Virus record (IMG/VR): IMGVR_UViG_3300022746_000029
Span: 1 to 49,061 of that record
Length of the DNA: 49,061 nt
Strand: one strand, 5' to 3'
Source of the DNA: a virus
The position numbers and the translations under genes are program-made. The notes beneath the pieces are model-generated. The model was not told the DNA's origin and did no database searches. It worked only from the letters and a program-made list of their open reading frames with translations. Shown in pieces: positions 33,071 through 40,349 of this stretch (the first letter of the stretch is position 1; the number at the start of each line of letters is the position of its first letter).

Positions 33071-33772
33071 CTAAATTCCCATAGAACATTTGAAGCAATG
33101 CTCATTGGGTGGATAGTTATCTGGATGAGCTCCATCTTGCAGTTCGTTCCACAGGGCAACTAGTCGATCCCATAGTGCAATCGCTATCTGTCCCTCGTAA
33201 GGAATAGAATAGGTCCAGATATCTTCGGCATATGTGCCGTCGCGATTGATAAACACGATCGTGATATCATCGATTTTAGTTCCGGCCTGATTCAATCCCC
33301 AAGCATACAGCTGGGTTTGGCCGATATACTTCTGAAGCGTATACTCCGAAGCCGGACTCTGCTTAATGCCGTCTACTAGATCTTTGATCAGCTTAACCTT
33401 CTTACGGCTGCTAGTCTTCCAGTCGATTAGATGATTAATGCTAGGAAGAACGAGGTCAGGCTTGCTGCTAATGCCACCGTAACCATCGATATAACCCAGT
33501 TCAATCTTACGCTCAACAATAGCATCGCTAAAGATATGCTCTGTGCTAGTATCAATAGCGTTTTCAATAAAGCTATGGATAGCTGTTCCAATCTTACCTC
33601 CCAACCAATACTTTGCCGGCGGTTCTTTCTCACCAATCAGCGCTTTTGCTAAATGTCTAGTGCATGGATCGGAGATCTGACTTGCTCCGACTTTGCGTTG
33701 CTTATCTCGTTCTGATTCCTGTAGAAACAGATCAACTGTAAGATCCTTGATAGAGCGTTTCAATAAGGTCAT
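33071..33772 (-). CDS. PD-(D/E)XK exonuclease (Cas4/RecB-like)
   Basis: A 233-aa nuclease. The core motif is seen in SKPDLV...LIDWKTS (Asp, then D-x-K with downstream Ser) and IGTAIHSFIENAI supplies the RecB-like helix. YIGQTQLYAWGL is the QxxxY motif. The C-terminal EHCFKCSMG may hold metal. Likely resects DNA for Sak4/SSB recombination. ATG 33772 has GGAGGAGG 5 bp upstream. It overlaps the WhiB gene by 41 bp. Confidence 0.85.
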   Translation of the reverse strand: MTLLKRSIKDLTVDLFLQESERDKQRKVGASQISDPCTRHLAKALIGEKEPPAKYWLGGKIGTAIHSFIENAIDTSTEHIFSDAIVERKIELGYIDGYGGISSKPDLVLPSINHLIDWKTSSRKKVKLIKDLVDGIKQSPASEYTLQKYIGQTQLYAWGLNQAGTKIDDITIVFINRDGTYAEDIWTYSIPYEGQIAIALWDRLVALWNELQDGAHPDNYPPNEHCFKCSMGI

Positions 33773-34262
33773 ATTCCTCCTCCTGTGTAAAATCAATGCC
33801 ACCCCAAATACCTTGGTTGACTTCGGCCGCTACTGCATAGTCGTAGCACAGCTTGATCAGTGGGCAGCCATGGCAAGCTTCTTCGGCCATGTCTTCCGAT
33901 ACTGGATATTGTCTATCTACATAGACAGATTCAGCACCTTTGCACTTTGGATCATTCTCACTAATAGCATACTGCAACTCTCGCCACTTGTCAATAGCGT
34001 CAGCTGATAGCGTGTTCTCATACTCGATGATCACTTGCCGAATCTTCTTCTGGCGTGACGCTCCGGTTAGCTCCTTGTTGCGCTGATACTTCTCACGAGC
34101 ATACTGCTTGCGACATTCTCGGCACACGCGGGCCTTATCATACGCTCGAATGAATGTATTCTCTGGCGTAAACTCATGGCCCTTAGAACAGTGTGTCCCT
34201 CGCTTGCGCTTCTTGCCCCACGGATTATGGTTCTCTGCTTCCTCCCACTCGTATTTACTCAT
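33732..34262 (-). CDS. zinc-finger / WhiB-like fusion regulator
   Basis: A 176-aa protein of two parts. Residues about 20-65 form an HNH-type zinc module (HCSKGHEF, then TFIRAYDKARVCRECRKQY). Residues about 100-165 are a WhiB domain: C107, then C130-HG-C133-PLIKL-C139 and the turn GIWGG at 151-155, which bind a 4Fe-4S cluster and sigma factor region 4. WhiB proteins are restricted to actinobacteria and their phages, so this supports the host assignment. It may control phage or host promoters. Overlaps both neighbours. Confidence 0.88.
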   Translation of the reverse strand: MSKYEWEEAENHNPWGKKRKRGTHCSKGHEFTPENTFIRAYDKARVCRECRKQYAREKYQRNKELTGASRQKKIRQVIIEYENTLSADAIDKWRELQYAISENDPKCKGAESVYVDRQYPVSEDMAEEACHGCPLIKLCYDYAVAAEVNQGIWGGIDFTQEEEYDLIETLYQGSYS

Positions 34263-34482
34263 CGAATACTAGGTCGCGAATCTTGGCTAGCGCAGCTTCT
34301 GGTGTGCAATCATCTTCCTCCATTAGAATGTCATAGATCTGATTGTAGACCTCTTCCTTCTCTAGCAGGATAGCCTCTCGCAGGAACTCCTCTGGCGTCC
34401 ATTGGTGTGATACCCATTCCTTTGCCCGCTTCCATTCAACATACTGCTGAGTAAAGCTTAGTTTCTCTACTGCGTCCTTCAC
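34255..34482 (-). CDS. 75-aa helical protein
   Basis: A 75-aa protein (SFTQQYVEWKRAKEWVSHQW, then EEFLREAILLEKEEVYNQIYDIL, ending KIRDLVFDE), charged and helical. It starts GTG in a GTGA overlap with the upstream gene, whose conserved tail supplies its SD (GGGAGAG). Function unknown. Confidence 0.7.
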   Translation of the reverse strand: MKDAVEKLSFTQQYVEWKRAKEWVSHQWTPEEFLREAILLEKEEVYNQIYDILMEEDDCTPEAALAKIRDLVFDE

Positions 34483-34772
34483 TTGTTCTCTCCCTTGATA
34501 AGAGCGATGCGACGGTGGGCATCTTGCAGAATCTCTAGGATTTGTTTCTGCTGCTGCGTCTCACGGTGCTCGTCTAAGTGCCACTTGAGGATAAGGTCTG
34601 TCGGTGTATCCTCCGAAATGCCTATGTCGCCTTTGCACTCAGCGCAACGAAGGAAACCGTCTGCTGAGCGTTCAAACTCAATAACTTCAGGTTCGATAGG
34701 TGACGCAAACACTTCCTCGGAGAAATCAAGTCCTCGTGCTTTTGGCGGAACTGCAATTCGTAATGTCTTCAT
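34479..34772 (-). CDS. 97-aa protein with possible C2H2 finger and conserved IKGENK tail
   Basis: A 97-aa protein (start MKTLRIAVPPKARG). FLRCAECKGDIG...LILKWHLDEH has two Cys and two His spaced like a C2H2 zinc finger. The C-terminus IALIKGENK recurs in neighbouring genes, and its codons contain the SD of the next gene. ATG 34772 overlaps the previous stop (ATGA) and has GGGAGAG upstream; a longer start is not needed. Confidence 0.7.
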   Translation of the reverse strand: MKTLRIAVPPKARGLDFSEEVFASPIEPEVIEFERSADGFLRCAECKGDIGISEDTPTDLILKWHLDEHRETQQQKQILEILQDAHRRIALIKGENK

Positions 34773-34990
34773 TTGTTCTCTCCCTTGATAAGAGCGATAG
34801 CCTCTAGCCAACTACCGCACCAACATTCAACCAGTTCTTTATCTTTCTCGCACATCTTTTCCTCTAGTAGTTTGATAATGCGTTCAATCTCGTCTTCCCG
34901 AATCTCTTTCACGTCTGCGCAGCAACAGATTGCGTCACCAGGGTGAAGGTCTGTTATGACCCAACAAAATTTGTCATGTGGCTCACTCAT
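34769..34990 (-). CDS. 73-aa cysteine-rich protein with IKGENK tail
   Basis: A 73-aa protein (MSEPHDKFCWVITDLHPGD, then AICCCADVKE, then ELVECWCGSWLEAIALIKGENK). Six cysteines and helical middle. ATG 34990 has SD AAAGGAGAG from the conserved tail of the upstream gene and ATGA overlap with its stop. Function unknown. Confidence 0.7.
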   Translation of the reverse strand: MSEPHDKFCWVITDLHPGDAICCCADVKEIREDEIERIIKLLEEKMCEKDKELVECWCGSWLEAIALIKGENK

Positions 34991-35148
34991 TTGTTCTCTC
35001 CTTTGATACGAAATGCAAATACAACTGAACGTTTTCCAAATGAAAGGCGAAAGTGCCATACCGCCATTTCACCTAGCCAATCCATCGTGCTTCCAAACGC
35101 TAGCCCAAACTCATACTCTCGCCTACGAGACACAAATACATTAATCAT
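34987..35148 (-). CDS. 53-aa protein with IKGENK tail
   Basis: A 53-aa protein (MINVFVSRRREYEFGLAFGS, then MDWLGEMAVWHFRLSFGKRS, ending RIKGENK), mixed beta and basic. ATG 35148 is preceded by the repeat SD GGGAGAG (AAGGGAGAGAAGTAA). Stop is shared with the next start as ATGA. Function unknown. Confidence 0.65.
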   Translation of the reverse strand: MINVFVSRRREYEFGLAFGSTMDWLGEMAVWHFRLSFGKRSVVFAFRIKGENK

Positions 35149-35226
35149 TTACTTCTCTCCCTTGATAAGACCTGCCAATTCCATGTAGACCTCTCGGTTT
35201 GGGTCTTCATCCCATGCTGGATTCAC
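35149..35226 (-). CDS. 25-aa micro-protein with IKGEK tail
   Basis: A 25-aa reading frame (MNPAWDEDPNREVYMELAG, ending LIKGEK) starting GTG 35226, with SD AAAGGAGAG and a GTGA overlap with the upstream stop. Its tail supplies the SD of the next gene. Being so short, it may act mainly to carry the ribosome forward, but the conserved tail and overlaps argue that it is translated. Confidence 0.55.
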   Translation of the reverse strand: MNPAWDEDPNREVYMELAGLIKGEK

Positions 35227-35426
35227 TTGTTCTCTCCTTTGATAATCTTCAACAATCCAACCAGATCATCGCTAAGCGAATCACCCATCCAGTCACACAG
35301 GACAACCTCCGACCAGATCCGATCGCGCTCAGCCAGCTTTACGGCCTCCTGAATGTTCTCCAGCGAGGCCAGCTCCTGGCTCGTTGGGTTGCTAATCTCT
35401 AGGCCGCGGCTAGTAATCTTAATCAT
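35223..35426 (-). CDS. 67-aa protein with IKGENK tail
   Basis: A 67-aa protein (IKITSRGLEISNPTSQELAS, then NIQEAVKLAERDRIWSEVV, ending LLKIIKGENK). SD AAGGAGAAG before ATG 35426. First gene of the run of genes that share the IKGENK tail. Function unknown. Confidence 0.7.
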   Translation of the reverse strand: MIKITSRGLEISNPTSQELASLENIQEAVKLAERDRIWSEVVLCDWMGDSLSDDLVGLLKIIKGENK

Positions 35427-35465
35427 TTCTTCTCCTTATCGTGGCAGCTACACTTGCAGCTATAG

Positions 35466-35579
35466 TTAGTTATCTGGGTTGGACACAGGTTGCACTGGGC
35501 TGTCAGGCACCAGCCAAGCCACGCCTTCTTCAAAGTCTCCATACATCTCCTGCAACCATAGCTCATTCATCTTCGACAA
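35466..35579 (-). CDS. small acidic protein after the helicase
   Basis: A 37-aa protein if started at TTG 35579, which has AGGAGG 6 bp upstream; a 34-aa form from ATG 35570 (MNELWLQEMYGDFEEG) is also possible. The start lies inside the end of the helicase gene. It ends PVQPVSNPDN. Function unknown; 40 bp separate it from the next gene. Confidence 0.55.
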   Translation of the reverse strand: MSKMNELWLQEMYGDFEEGVAWLVPDSPVQPVSNPDN

Positions 35580-36936
35580 CTTGTCCTCCTCGTAGTGTTC
35601 CATTCATCTCAAGCTGGCGCTTAAGCAGTGTGTCTAGCTGGCCTTCATCGTAGGTGTCTCGGGCTACGATATCGTAAACCTTGACAGCTTCCTTCTGGCC
35701 ACGGCGTCGAATACGATCCAACACCTGCTGGTTCATCAGGTTGTTGTCGCTGTGCGATAGCCATACGACAGTAGAGCATGATTCCTGCAACCCGTCCACG
35801 CCTTCAGCGATCGCCGGAATAACCGCGACGATATACTGCAGATCACCATTGATAAACGCTTGCTTGGCCGTCTCGCGTTGCTTCTGGTTTGCTTGACCAG
35901 ACCATTCAAACGCGACTGCCGACTTGGCATTCAATCTGTTAGTTACAATCTTAGCATACTTTTGGCTATCTGTCAAGATCAACATCTTGTCAGTTGGGTT
36001 ATCGCTAACCAGATCGTGTAGCGCATTCCACTTGGTAGACACTGCATCATCCTCAAAATAGATCTCGCCTTCATCGCCAATGCTAGGCACAGCTAGCGTC
36101 ATTTGACGCAAGCGAATACGAGCAGCCACTGGGACTTCCGCTACCAGCGGATTGTCCTTAAGCCATACGACCAGATCCTTCTGGAACTTGTCATATATCT
36201 TCTTCTGCGCTGGTGCGAGATCAACGAAGATCGTCTCTTCAATCACTTCAAGATTGTGGTTTGGTTCAATGCGAACATAGCATGGCAGGTTCGCTGCATA
36301 CATTCCGGGATTCTTTTCGCCTAGGATCTCATACTTAGTGAACGGTGACCAGCCCATGTCGCACCACTCGTGCGCCCAATTCCAAAATGAATTCGGAACT
36401 TGCTCTTTCCAGAGCCACTTGGTCACTGCCCACGCACCTTCAAAACGGTTGCCAAACGGCGTTCCTGACATGGCTAGCTTGCGCTTGGCATTCAGTCCCT
36501 TGAGAGCTTTGAAACCCTTGCTCGATCGGTTCTGGAACGACTGCACTTCATCCACCATGGCGTAGTCAATCTTGGTAAACTTGCTCCACTCCTTGGTGCG
36601 GAAGTATTCGCGGCCAATGAAATACCAGCCATGCTTTCCGGTCTGCAATTCTTCCATGGCGATCTTGCCATTCTTGCTAGAGTCAATCTTCACTACTCTG
36701 GCAAAGTAATCCGTCTGGCGCATGATCGTGTCATACCAGCCCCAGAAGGTATTCAGTGGGCCGATGATCAGCACGACTTCAGAAGCTGTCCTCAATGCGA
36801 CTTCGGTAGCCATTAGAGTCTTGCCAGAGCCCATTAGGCTGGCGTTGAGGGCTGACATAGTATCCTCTGAGATAATCCTCTCGCATACCGCTAGCTGCTC
36901 GGCTTCCAGTGTAAGCTTCGGTAGCTGTGGTCTCAT
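35563..36936 (-). CDS. SNF2-type DEXD/H helicase
   Basis: A 457-aa superfamily 2 ATPase. Walker A is SLMGSGKTLMA (about 33-42), Walker B is YAMVDEVQSF (DEVQ instead of DEAH), motif III is LAMSGTPFGNR, and the C-terminal RecA domain shows VIPAIAEGVDGLQ and the arginine finger motif QQVLDRIRRRGQ. These match Snf2-like phage helicases that remodel DNA or restart forks. ATG 36936 has SD AAGGAG. Confidence 0.9.
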   Translation of the reverse strand: MRPQLPKLTLEAEQLAVCERIISEDTMSALNASLMGSGKTLMATEVALRTASEVVLIIGPLNTFWGWYDTIMRQTDYFARVVKIDSSKNGKIAMEELQTGKHGWYFIGREYFRTKEWSKFTKIDYAMVDEVQSFQNRSSKGFKALKGLNAKRKLAMSGTPFGNRFEGAWAVTKWLWKEQVPNSFWNWAHEWCDMGWSPFTKYEILGEKNPGMYAANLPCYVRIEPNHNLEVIEETIFVDLAPAQKKIYDKFQKDLVVWLKDNPLVAEVPVAARIRLRQMTLAVPSIGDEGEIYFEDDAVSTKWNALHDLVSDNPTDKMLILTDSQKYAKIVTNRLNAKSAVAFEWSGQANQKQRETAKQAFINGDLQYIVAVIPAIAEGVDGLQESCSTVVWLSHSDNNLMNQQVLDRIRRRGQKEAVKVYDIVARDTYDEGQLDTLLKRQLEMNGTLRGGQVVEDE

Positions 36937-37012
36937 TAGTCTGCTCCTTCTTCAAGTTCCTATTCACCAGTAGCGTGTAGAACGCAACTAATGCAAACAT
37001 TAGTATGATCAA
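36779..37012 (-). CDS. possible small membrane protein overprinting the helicase start
   Basis: A 77-aa frame that starts TTG 37012 (or ATG 37000) within the end of the upstream gene. Its first 20 residues (MFALVAFYTLLVN core) would form a membrane helix; the rest runs in a different frame through the first 158 bp of the helicase. The non-overlapping part otherwise leaves a 72-bp gap. No good SD is seen, so the gene is only possible. Confidence 0.3.
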   Translation of the reverse strand: MIILMFALVAFYTLLVNRNLKKEQTNETTATEAYTGSRAASGMREDYLRGYYVSPQRQPNGLWQDSNGYRSRIEDSF

Positions 37013-37233
37013 ATCAAACCCTCTAGCGGATCGGTGTAGTCGTAGTCCGGCAGCTTCTCCTGATACAACCGCTTGACGCGATCCTCAAGATCATTAATAC
37101 TCTCGAAGTATTCACGGCCATTCGTCCGGCCGCAATCCAGCCACGCATCTCCGTCTTCTACACCCATTACGATATTAGCGCCTAGCTCTGTGCTGTAGTA
37201 TTCAGCTAGGTCAATCAATTCAAGCTCGTCCAC
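37009..37233 (-). CDS. 74-aa acidic protein
   Basis: A 74-aa acidic protein (DELELIDLAEYYSTELGAN, then EYFESINDLEDRVKRLYQEK, ending DPLEGLI), probably helical. GTG start at 37233 with SD AAGGAG, 14-bp overlap with the upstream gene. Function unknown. Confidence 0.7.
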   Translation of the reverse strand: MDELELIDLAEYYSTELGANIVMGVEDGDAWLDCGRTNGREYFESINDLEDRVKRLYQEKLPDYDYTDPLEGLI

Positions 37234-37717
37234 GAATCTCCTTCATAATTTCCTGCACAAGGGCAAGTCGGTATACCAGAGTGGCAACCCACAGATCTCC
37301 GTCAATGGCGGTAAAGTTCACGCCGTCTTCATCCAGCGTAATGGTAGTCTCACCAGTGCGCTTATCATCGCCCAAGTTCCATACCTGCAGATAGTAGCTA
37401 CCGTCTTCTAGCGCGGCGATCTTCCAGCTTGAACCTCCGGTGCTATCCTCTGATACACTCACATCTGCCAGTGACTGCTGGATCAGCGTGTTGATCGTGT
37501 GCGGATCACTAGTGCCATATGCTGAAGCAATTGATCGCTTGCTCGCTCCGCTAAGGTATGCGTCGCGAACGGCCGCTAGCACAGAAGCCCTAGCGTCTGC
37601 TGTCTGCTCTGCAATGAAGGCCTTCGCCCTGATCTTTGCTTCCTCAATTCGTGCCTTCTCTCGTAGCCTAGCCTTAGCGATCGGCTCTACGTCTACGCTA
37701 TTCTTCGTTCTTGCCAT
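37220..37717 (-). CDS. 165-aa protein with helix-turn-helix region
   Basis: A 165-aa protein. The basic N-terminus (ARTKNSVDVEPIAKARLREK and a helical KARIEEAKIRAKAF) is followed by an HTH-like SGASKRSIASAYGTSDPHTI (about 57-75), then a beta-rich domain (WKIAALEDGSYYLQVWNLG, TITLDEDGVNF). It may bind DNA. Overlaps both neighbours. Confidence 0.7.
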   Translation of the reverse strand: MARTKNSVDVEPIAKARLREKARIEEAKIRAKAFIAEQTADARASVLAAVRDAYLSGASKRSIASAYGTSDPHTINTLIQQSLADVSVSEDSTGGSSWKIAALEDGSYYLQVWNLGDDKRTGETTITLDEDGVNFTAIDGDLWVATLVYRLALVQEIMKEIRGRA

Positions 37718-37901
37718 TTAAAATATCCTCTACTGTAATTTGGTGCTTATCAATCTTACCAGAGATCAGCGGATATTCAATGGTCAATGCGCTAAACTCT
37801 GGATCTTTGCTAATGTCCATGGCGTGTGCCATGGCAGAGAACGCCAAGTCCTTGCTCTCATACACTCCCATGAATTGCCCCGTCTTCTCAACCACGTTCA
37901 C
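37698..37901 (-). CDS. 67-aa protein of unknown function
   Basis: A 67-aa protein (VVEKTGQFMGVYESKDLAFS, then HAMDISKDPEFSAL, ending DILNGKNEE). GTG start with a weak SD; overlaps the next gene by 20 bp. Similar in style to other small acidic early proteins here. Function unknown. Confidence 0.6.
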   Translation of the reverse strand: MNVVEKTGQFMGVYESKDLAFSAMAHAMDISKDPEFSALTIEYPLISGKIDKHQITVEDILNGKNEE

Positions 37902-37911
37902 ATATACAATG

Positions 37912-38118
37912 TTAATCCGTCTTGCTCCCTTCAGAGATCAACATCTCCATGAAGGTAGCTTGCGTTAGCGTGAGTGCCAGCACCTGCCGTTCGGTCAGCT
38001 CTTGAAACGTTCTCACATCTTCGGTGGCGTTAGCTGGTCGGTATTCATCTAGCTTTGCCTTCGACTTGCTCGTAAACACTGGCCTAAAGCCGGTCTTCTC
38101 ATATACGGCGTAGATCAT
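37912..38118 (-). CDS. 68-aa protein of unknown function
   Basis: A 68-aa protein (MIYAVYEKTGFRPVFTSKSK, then TFQELTERQVLALTLTQA). ATG 38118 overlaps the upstream stop as ATGA and has SD GGAGAG; a longer frame from TTG is less likely. Function unknown. Confidence 0.65.
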   Translation of the reverse strand: MIYAVYEKTGFRPVFTSKSKAKLDEYRPANATEDVRTFQELTERQVLALTLTQATFMEMLISEGSKTD

Positions 38119-38456
38119 ACGCGTTCTCTCCAATCGTAAATCTCATACTCTGGTAGGTCAGCTAGGCGGCCAGCGGTCTTCGGTGCTAGCAACGCTAGTG
38201 GTCGCTCGTGGGTTGGCTTCAGCTCGACCCATACATCTTCGGTCTCATCAATGGCAATGCCGTAGGTGTCCAAGATCCACTGGTCTACGATCTCGCGCTC
38301 TACTTGTGGCACAGTGAAGCTATCATATAGCTCATCGGTCATGGTCTGAATCGTGCCGTTGATACTGATCTCAAGGTGATAGAGCGAGAATACTAGCTCA
38401 TTCCCTTCGTGAGTATACCACATGTTCAGGTCGTAGTCGCGTGTCTTCTTGTTCAT
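38115..38456 (-). CDS. 113-aa protein of unknown function
   Basis: A 113-aa acidic protein: NKKTRDYDLNMWYTHEGNEL, then TQTMTDELYDSF-like and EREIVDQWILDTYGI, then PEYEIYDWRERV. SD AAGGAGAAACC. Translationally coupled to the next gene. No family recognised. Confidence 0.7.
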   Translation of the reverse strand: MNKKTRDYDLNMWYTHEGNELVFSLYHLEISINGTIQTMTDELYDSFTVPQVEREIVDQWILDTYGIAIDETEDVWVELKPTHERPLALLAPKTAGRLADLPEYEIYDWRERV

Positions 38457-38465
38457 GGTTTCTCC

Positions 38466-38972
38466 TTACCAGCTCGATGAATAGTAGAACGATAGCTTAT
38501 CAAAGTCTTCGCTCTGTGCCAAGTGCTTGATCAGTTGTAGCGTGTATTCCAATTGCTCGAAGTAGTATTCACCATACTCGTAGCTTCCAAAGAAGAAGCC
38601 CTGCTCGACCGGCAGTAGCTCTTCAGCTACAGCGATACGTTCCTCTGTGCCGGCTGGAACATCCAAGATCTGGTCAATGATCAAACCCAGCTCGCCCAGC
38701 TCTTCCTGCGTGACCATATACTCGCCGCAATCATCCTCGCCGTCTTGAATGTTCTCAACAAACCAGCGGTGGATCTGGTTGGCTTTGCGCCACTTACCAA
38801 CGACCATGCTAACCGAACCGCCAGCGAAGTCTGCAAACTTGCTCAAGCCCTTTGGGAAGTTGTCAGCTACCAGCGTCTCGTAGCGTGGATTGGCTTCGTA
38901 GTCCTGTGCTTCCTTGTTGTAAACCTTGCGCGATACATACTGACGCGCTTCCAAATACTGATCCAGCCCCAT
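38466..38972 (-). CDS. 168-aa conserved-type phage protein (MGLDQYL family)
   Basis: A 168-aa protein starting MGLDQYLEARQYVSRKVYN, a start seen in a widespread phage family of unknown function whose members then show W.Kan.iH.wFv...QdG.D(N/D)C, here GKWRKANQIHRWFVENIQDG followed by DDCGEYMV. The C-terminus is rich in Phe/Tyr (GFFFGSYEYGEYYFEQ). Function is not known. Confidence 0.75.
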   Translation of the reverse strand: MGLDQYLEARQYVSRKVYNKEAQDYEANPRYETLVADNFPKGLSKFADFAGGSVSMVVGKWRKANQIHRWFVENIQDGEDDCGEYMVTQEELGELGLIIDQILDVPAGTEERIAVAEELLPVEQGFFFGSYEYGEYYFEQLEYTLQLIKHLAQSEDFDKLSFYYSSSW

Positions 38973-39131
38973 TTAGTTTTCTCCTGCCATTTCTAGTGTG
39001 TATCCTTCATTCTCAATTGCCCACTGTAGATCGTGGCCAAACTTACCTTCAAAGATCTTAATCGCGTGTCCAACGTTCTTTGCGCGGATCACGATCGTAG
39101 ACCCCTTCTTAACCAAAACTTCATTAACCAT
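38973..39131 (-). CDS. 52-aa protein
   Basis: A 52-aa protein (MVNEVLVKKGSTIVIRAKNV, then GHAIKIFEGKFGHDLQWAIE, ending EMAGEN). Starts with an 8-bp overlap with the upstream stop and ends directly against the next ATG (TAAATG). Its last codons AGGAGAAAAC supply the SD for the next gene. Function unknown. Confidence 0.65.
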   Translation of the reverse strand: MVNEVLVKKGSTIVIRAKNVGHAIKIFEGKFGHDLQWAIENEGYTLEMAGEN

Positions 39132-39354
39132 TTACTACATCCTCTACTATCGAATCAATTAACCAATAGGCGCTAGCCCATACTGAATCATCACTATTAA
39201 CGCGTTCCGCTATTAGCGGGAAGCGGCTTCGCTTATCGGGTGGGATTGGGAAGTGTCTGGCTAGATACATCTGCCAGATCACCGCTTGCTCTTTATCTTC
39301 AATGGTCTGAAGGTAGTTGATCAAGCCGCGAATGGTCATGGTCGTGTGTTTCAT
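39124..39354 (-). CDS. 76-aa protein of unknown function
   Basis: A 76-aa protein (KHTTMTIRGLINYLQTIEDK, then EQAVIWQMYLARHFPIPPDK, then AYWLIDSIVEDV). The layout suggests a helical fold. Overlaps both neighbours by 4-8 bp. Function unknown. Confidence 0.7.
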   Translation of the reverse strand: MKHTTMTIRGLINYLQTIEDKEQAVIWQMYLARHFPIPPDKRSRFPLIAERVNSDDSVWASAYWLIDSIVEDVVNG

Positions 39355-39533
39355 CGTGTGCCGTAGATCGCTTCTGATCGTTGCTTAGTCCACTCCAAGA
39401 TCGTGGCTTCATCGAATTGTCCGCGTAGGTTCTCCATGCGCTGTTCGGCCAGCTTCTCCGCTCGTGGATCATCCGACCAGCAAGCGGTCAAATAGTCGTC
39501 AATGACATACTGTGCGTTCTCTGGCATATCCAT
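39351..39533 (-). CDS. 60-aa protein of unknown function
   Basis: A 60-aa acidic, helical protein (DMPENAQYVIDDYLTACWSD, then QFDEATILEWTKQRSEAIYG). ATG shares a base with the preceding stop (TAATG) and its end overlaps the next start. Function unknown. Confidence 0.65.
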   Translation of the reverse strand: MDMPENAQYVIDDYLTACWSDDPRAEKLAEQRMENLRGQFDEATILEWTKQRSEAIYGTR

Positions 39534-39817
39534 TAGTCTTCCTCATAATCTTCATCGCTGTTTAACCAGCTGTCTAGGTGGTGTGATTCAATGATAGCAA
39601 TAGCCGGTGCTACTGTCAAACCTTTATACCCAATTCCCATGGGTAGCGAGATCAGGCGATCCCAATCTTCATCATGACCAGCTTCAATCGCTTCGATACA
39701 GGTCGGGATCATACTCGTTGGCACAGGTGGGAAGTGGTTATAGGTTAAGTGCCATGCCAGCTGTTGCTCTAGTGCCGCGTGGCTGTCAATGATTCCTTCG
39801 GTGGTGGTGTAGCCCAT
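39533..39817 (-). CDS. 94-aa protein of unknown function
   Basis: A 94-aa protein (GYTTTEGIIDSHAALEQQLA, then WHLTYNHFPPVPTSMIPTC, then GLTVAPAIAIIESHHLDSWL). 'W.lt.NH.PPvp..M...' recurs in small actinophage proteins of unknown role. TAATG overlap with the upstream gene. Confidence 0.7.
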   Translation of the reverse strand: MGYTTTEGIIDSHAALEQQLAWHLTYNHFPPVPTSMIPTCIEAIEAGHDEDWDRLISLPMGIGYKGLTVAPAIAIIESHHLDSWLNSDEDYEED

Positions 39818-39987
39818 TAGTTATACTCCTCTACTTCGTCAAGGTGGAACAGGTCGTGGCTTTCGCCTAGGTAAGCTTCCAAGATCTCAAACGATCGCTC
39901 TTCGGCTTCTTCCTCGCTCTGGCATTCGTCAATCGTAATCGTCATGACCGCCAGATCAGCGACCCAATGCGTGTTATAGCTCTTCAT
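39817..39987 (-). CDS. 56-aa acidic protein
   Basis: A 56-aa acidic protein (MKSYNTHWVADLAVMTITID, then ECQSEEEAEERSFEILEAY, ending DEVEEYN). N-terminal strand plus helix layout (sensory 'tit.ea.seeeA...A') resembles the 49-aa protein at 44076. TAATG overlaps at both ends. Function unknown. Confidence 0.65.
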   Translation of the reverse strand: MKSYNTHWVADLAVMTITIDECQSEEEAEERSFEILEAYLGESHDLFHLDEVEEYN

Positions 39988-40286
39988 TAGTTGGTCTCCT
40001 TCTTAAGTGACTTGAATACGGCGTGAGCTAGGTCGAAGTGGTAGTGGTAGATGTCGGTAGCCATAAGGTCGAAGATAGTCTGCCCGTTCTCGTAGCCGAA
40101 GTCCATCCAGCGGTTGCGGTCGTCCATGGCCAGCGTGTCCCAGACTTCCACGATCTTAGCGTAGTAGATCGGGTTCAAGCTGTCAGCTACGGCGTGGCAG
40201 ATCTCTGCGTAGTCGTAGTCCGCGAAGTCTGGATAGTCCTCGAGGATCATAGCTTTGATCTCGTTGAAGGTTGAAGCGCGGTTCAT
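39987..40286 (-). CDS. 99-aa protein of unknown function, first gene after the iteron region
   Basis: A 99-aa protein (NRASTFNEIKAMILEDYPDF, then ADSLNPIYYAKIVEVWDTL, then QTIFDLMATDIYHYHFDL), acidic and helical. SD AAAAGGAG lies 8 bp before ATG 40286. Its promoter is at 40334-40363 and would be controlled by the iteron repeats. Function unknown. Confidence 0.7.
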   Translation of the reverse strand: MNRASTFNEIKAMILEDYPDFADYDYAEICHAVADSLNPIYYAKIVEVWDTLAMDDRNRWMDFGYENGQTIFDLMATDIYHYHFDLAHAVFKSLKKETN

Positions 40287-40312
40287 GGGTGGATCTCCTT
40301 TTTTTTGCGTGT

Positions 40313-40349
40313 GACCATATATGATTCTATTTAACCATATTTGATTCCA
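40313..40349. repeat. iteron pair A
   Basis: GACCATATATGATTCTA (40313-40329) and AACCATATTTGATTCCA (40333-40349), starts 20 bp apart. Copy 2 overlaps the -10 and copy 1 the start site of the leftward promoter, so a protein bound here would repress it. Confidence 0.8.

Larger units (their letters stand above)
34479..35249 (-). repeat. five-copy tail/RBS cassette between small genes
   Basis: Five imperfect copies of AAGGGAGAGAACAAATGA end one gene and start the next on the minus strand: at about 34480-34500, 34770-34790, 34987-35004, 35147-35166 and 35224-35240. In the upstream frame it reads I-K-G-E-(N)-K-stop; the embedded GGAGAG is the SD, and the ATGA or GTGA is the stop/start overlap. Confidence 0.85.
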
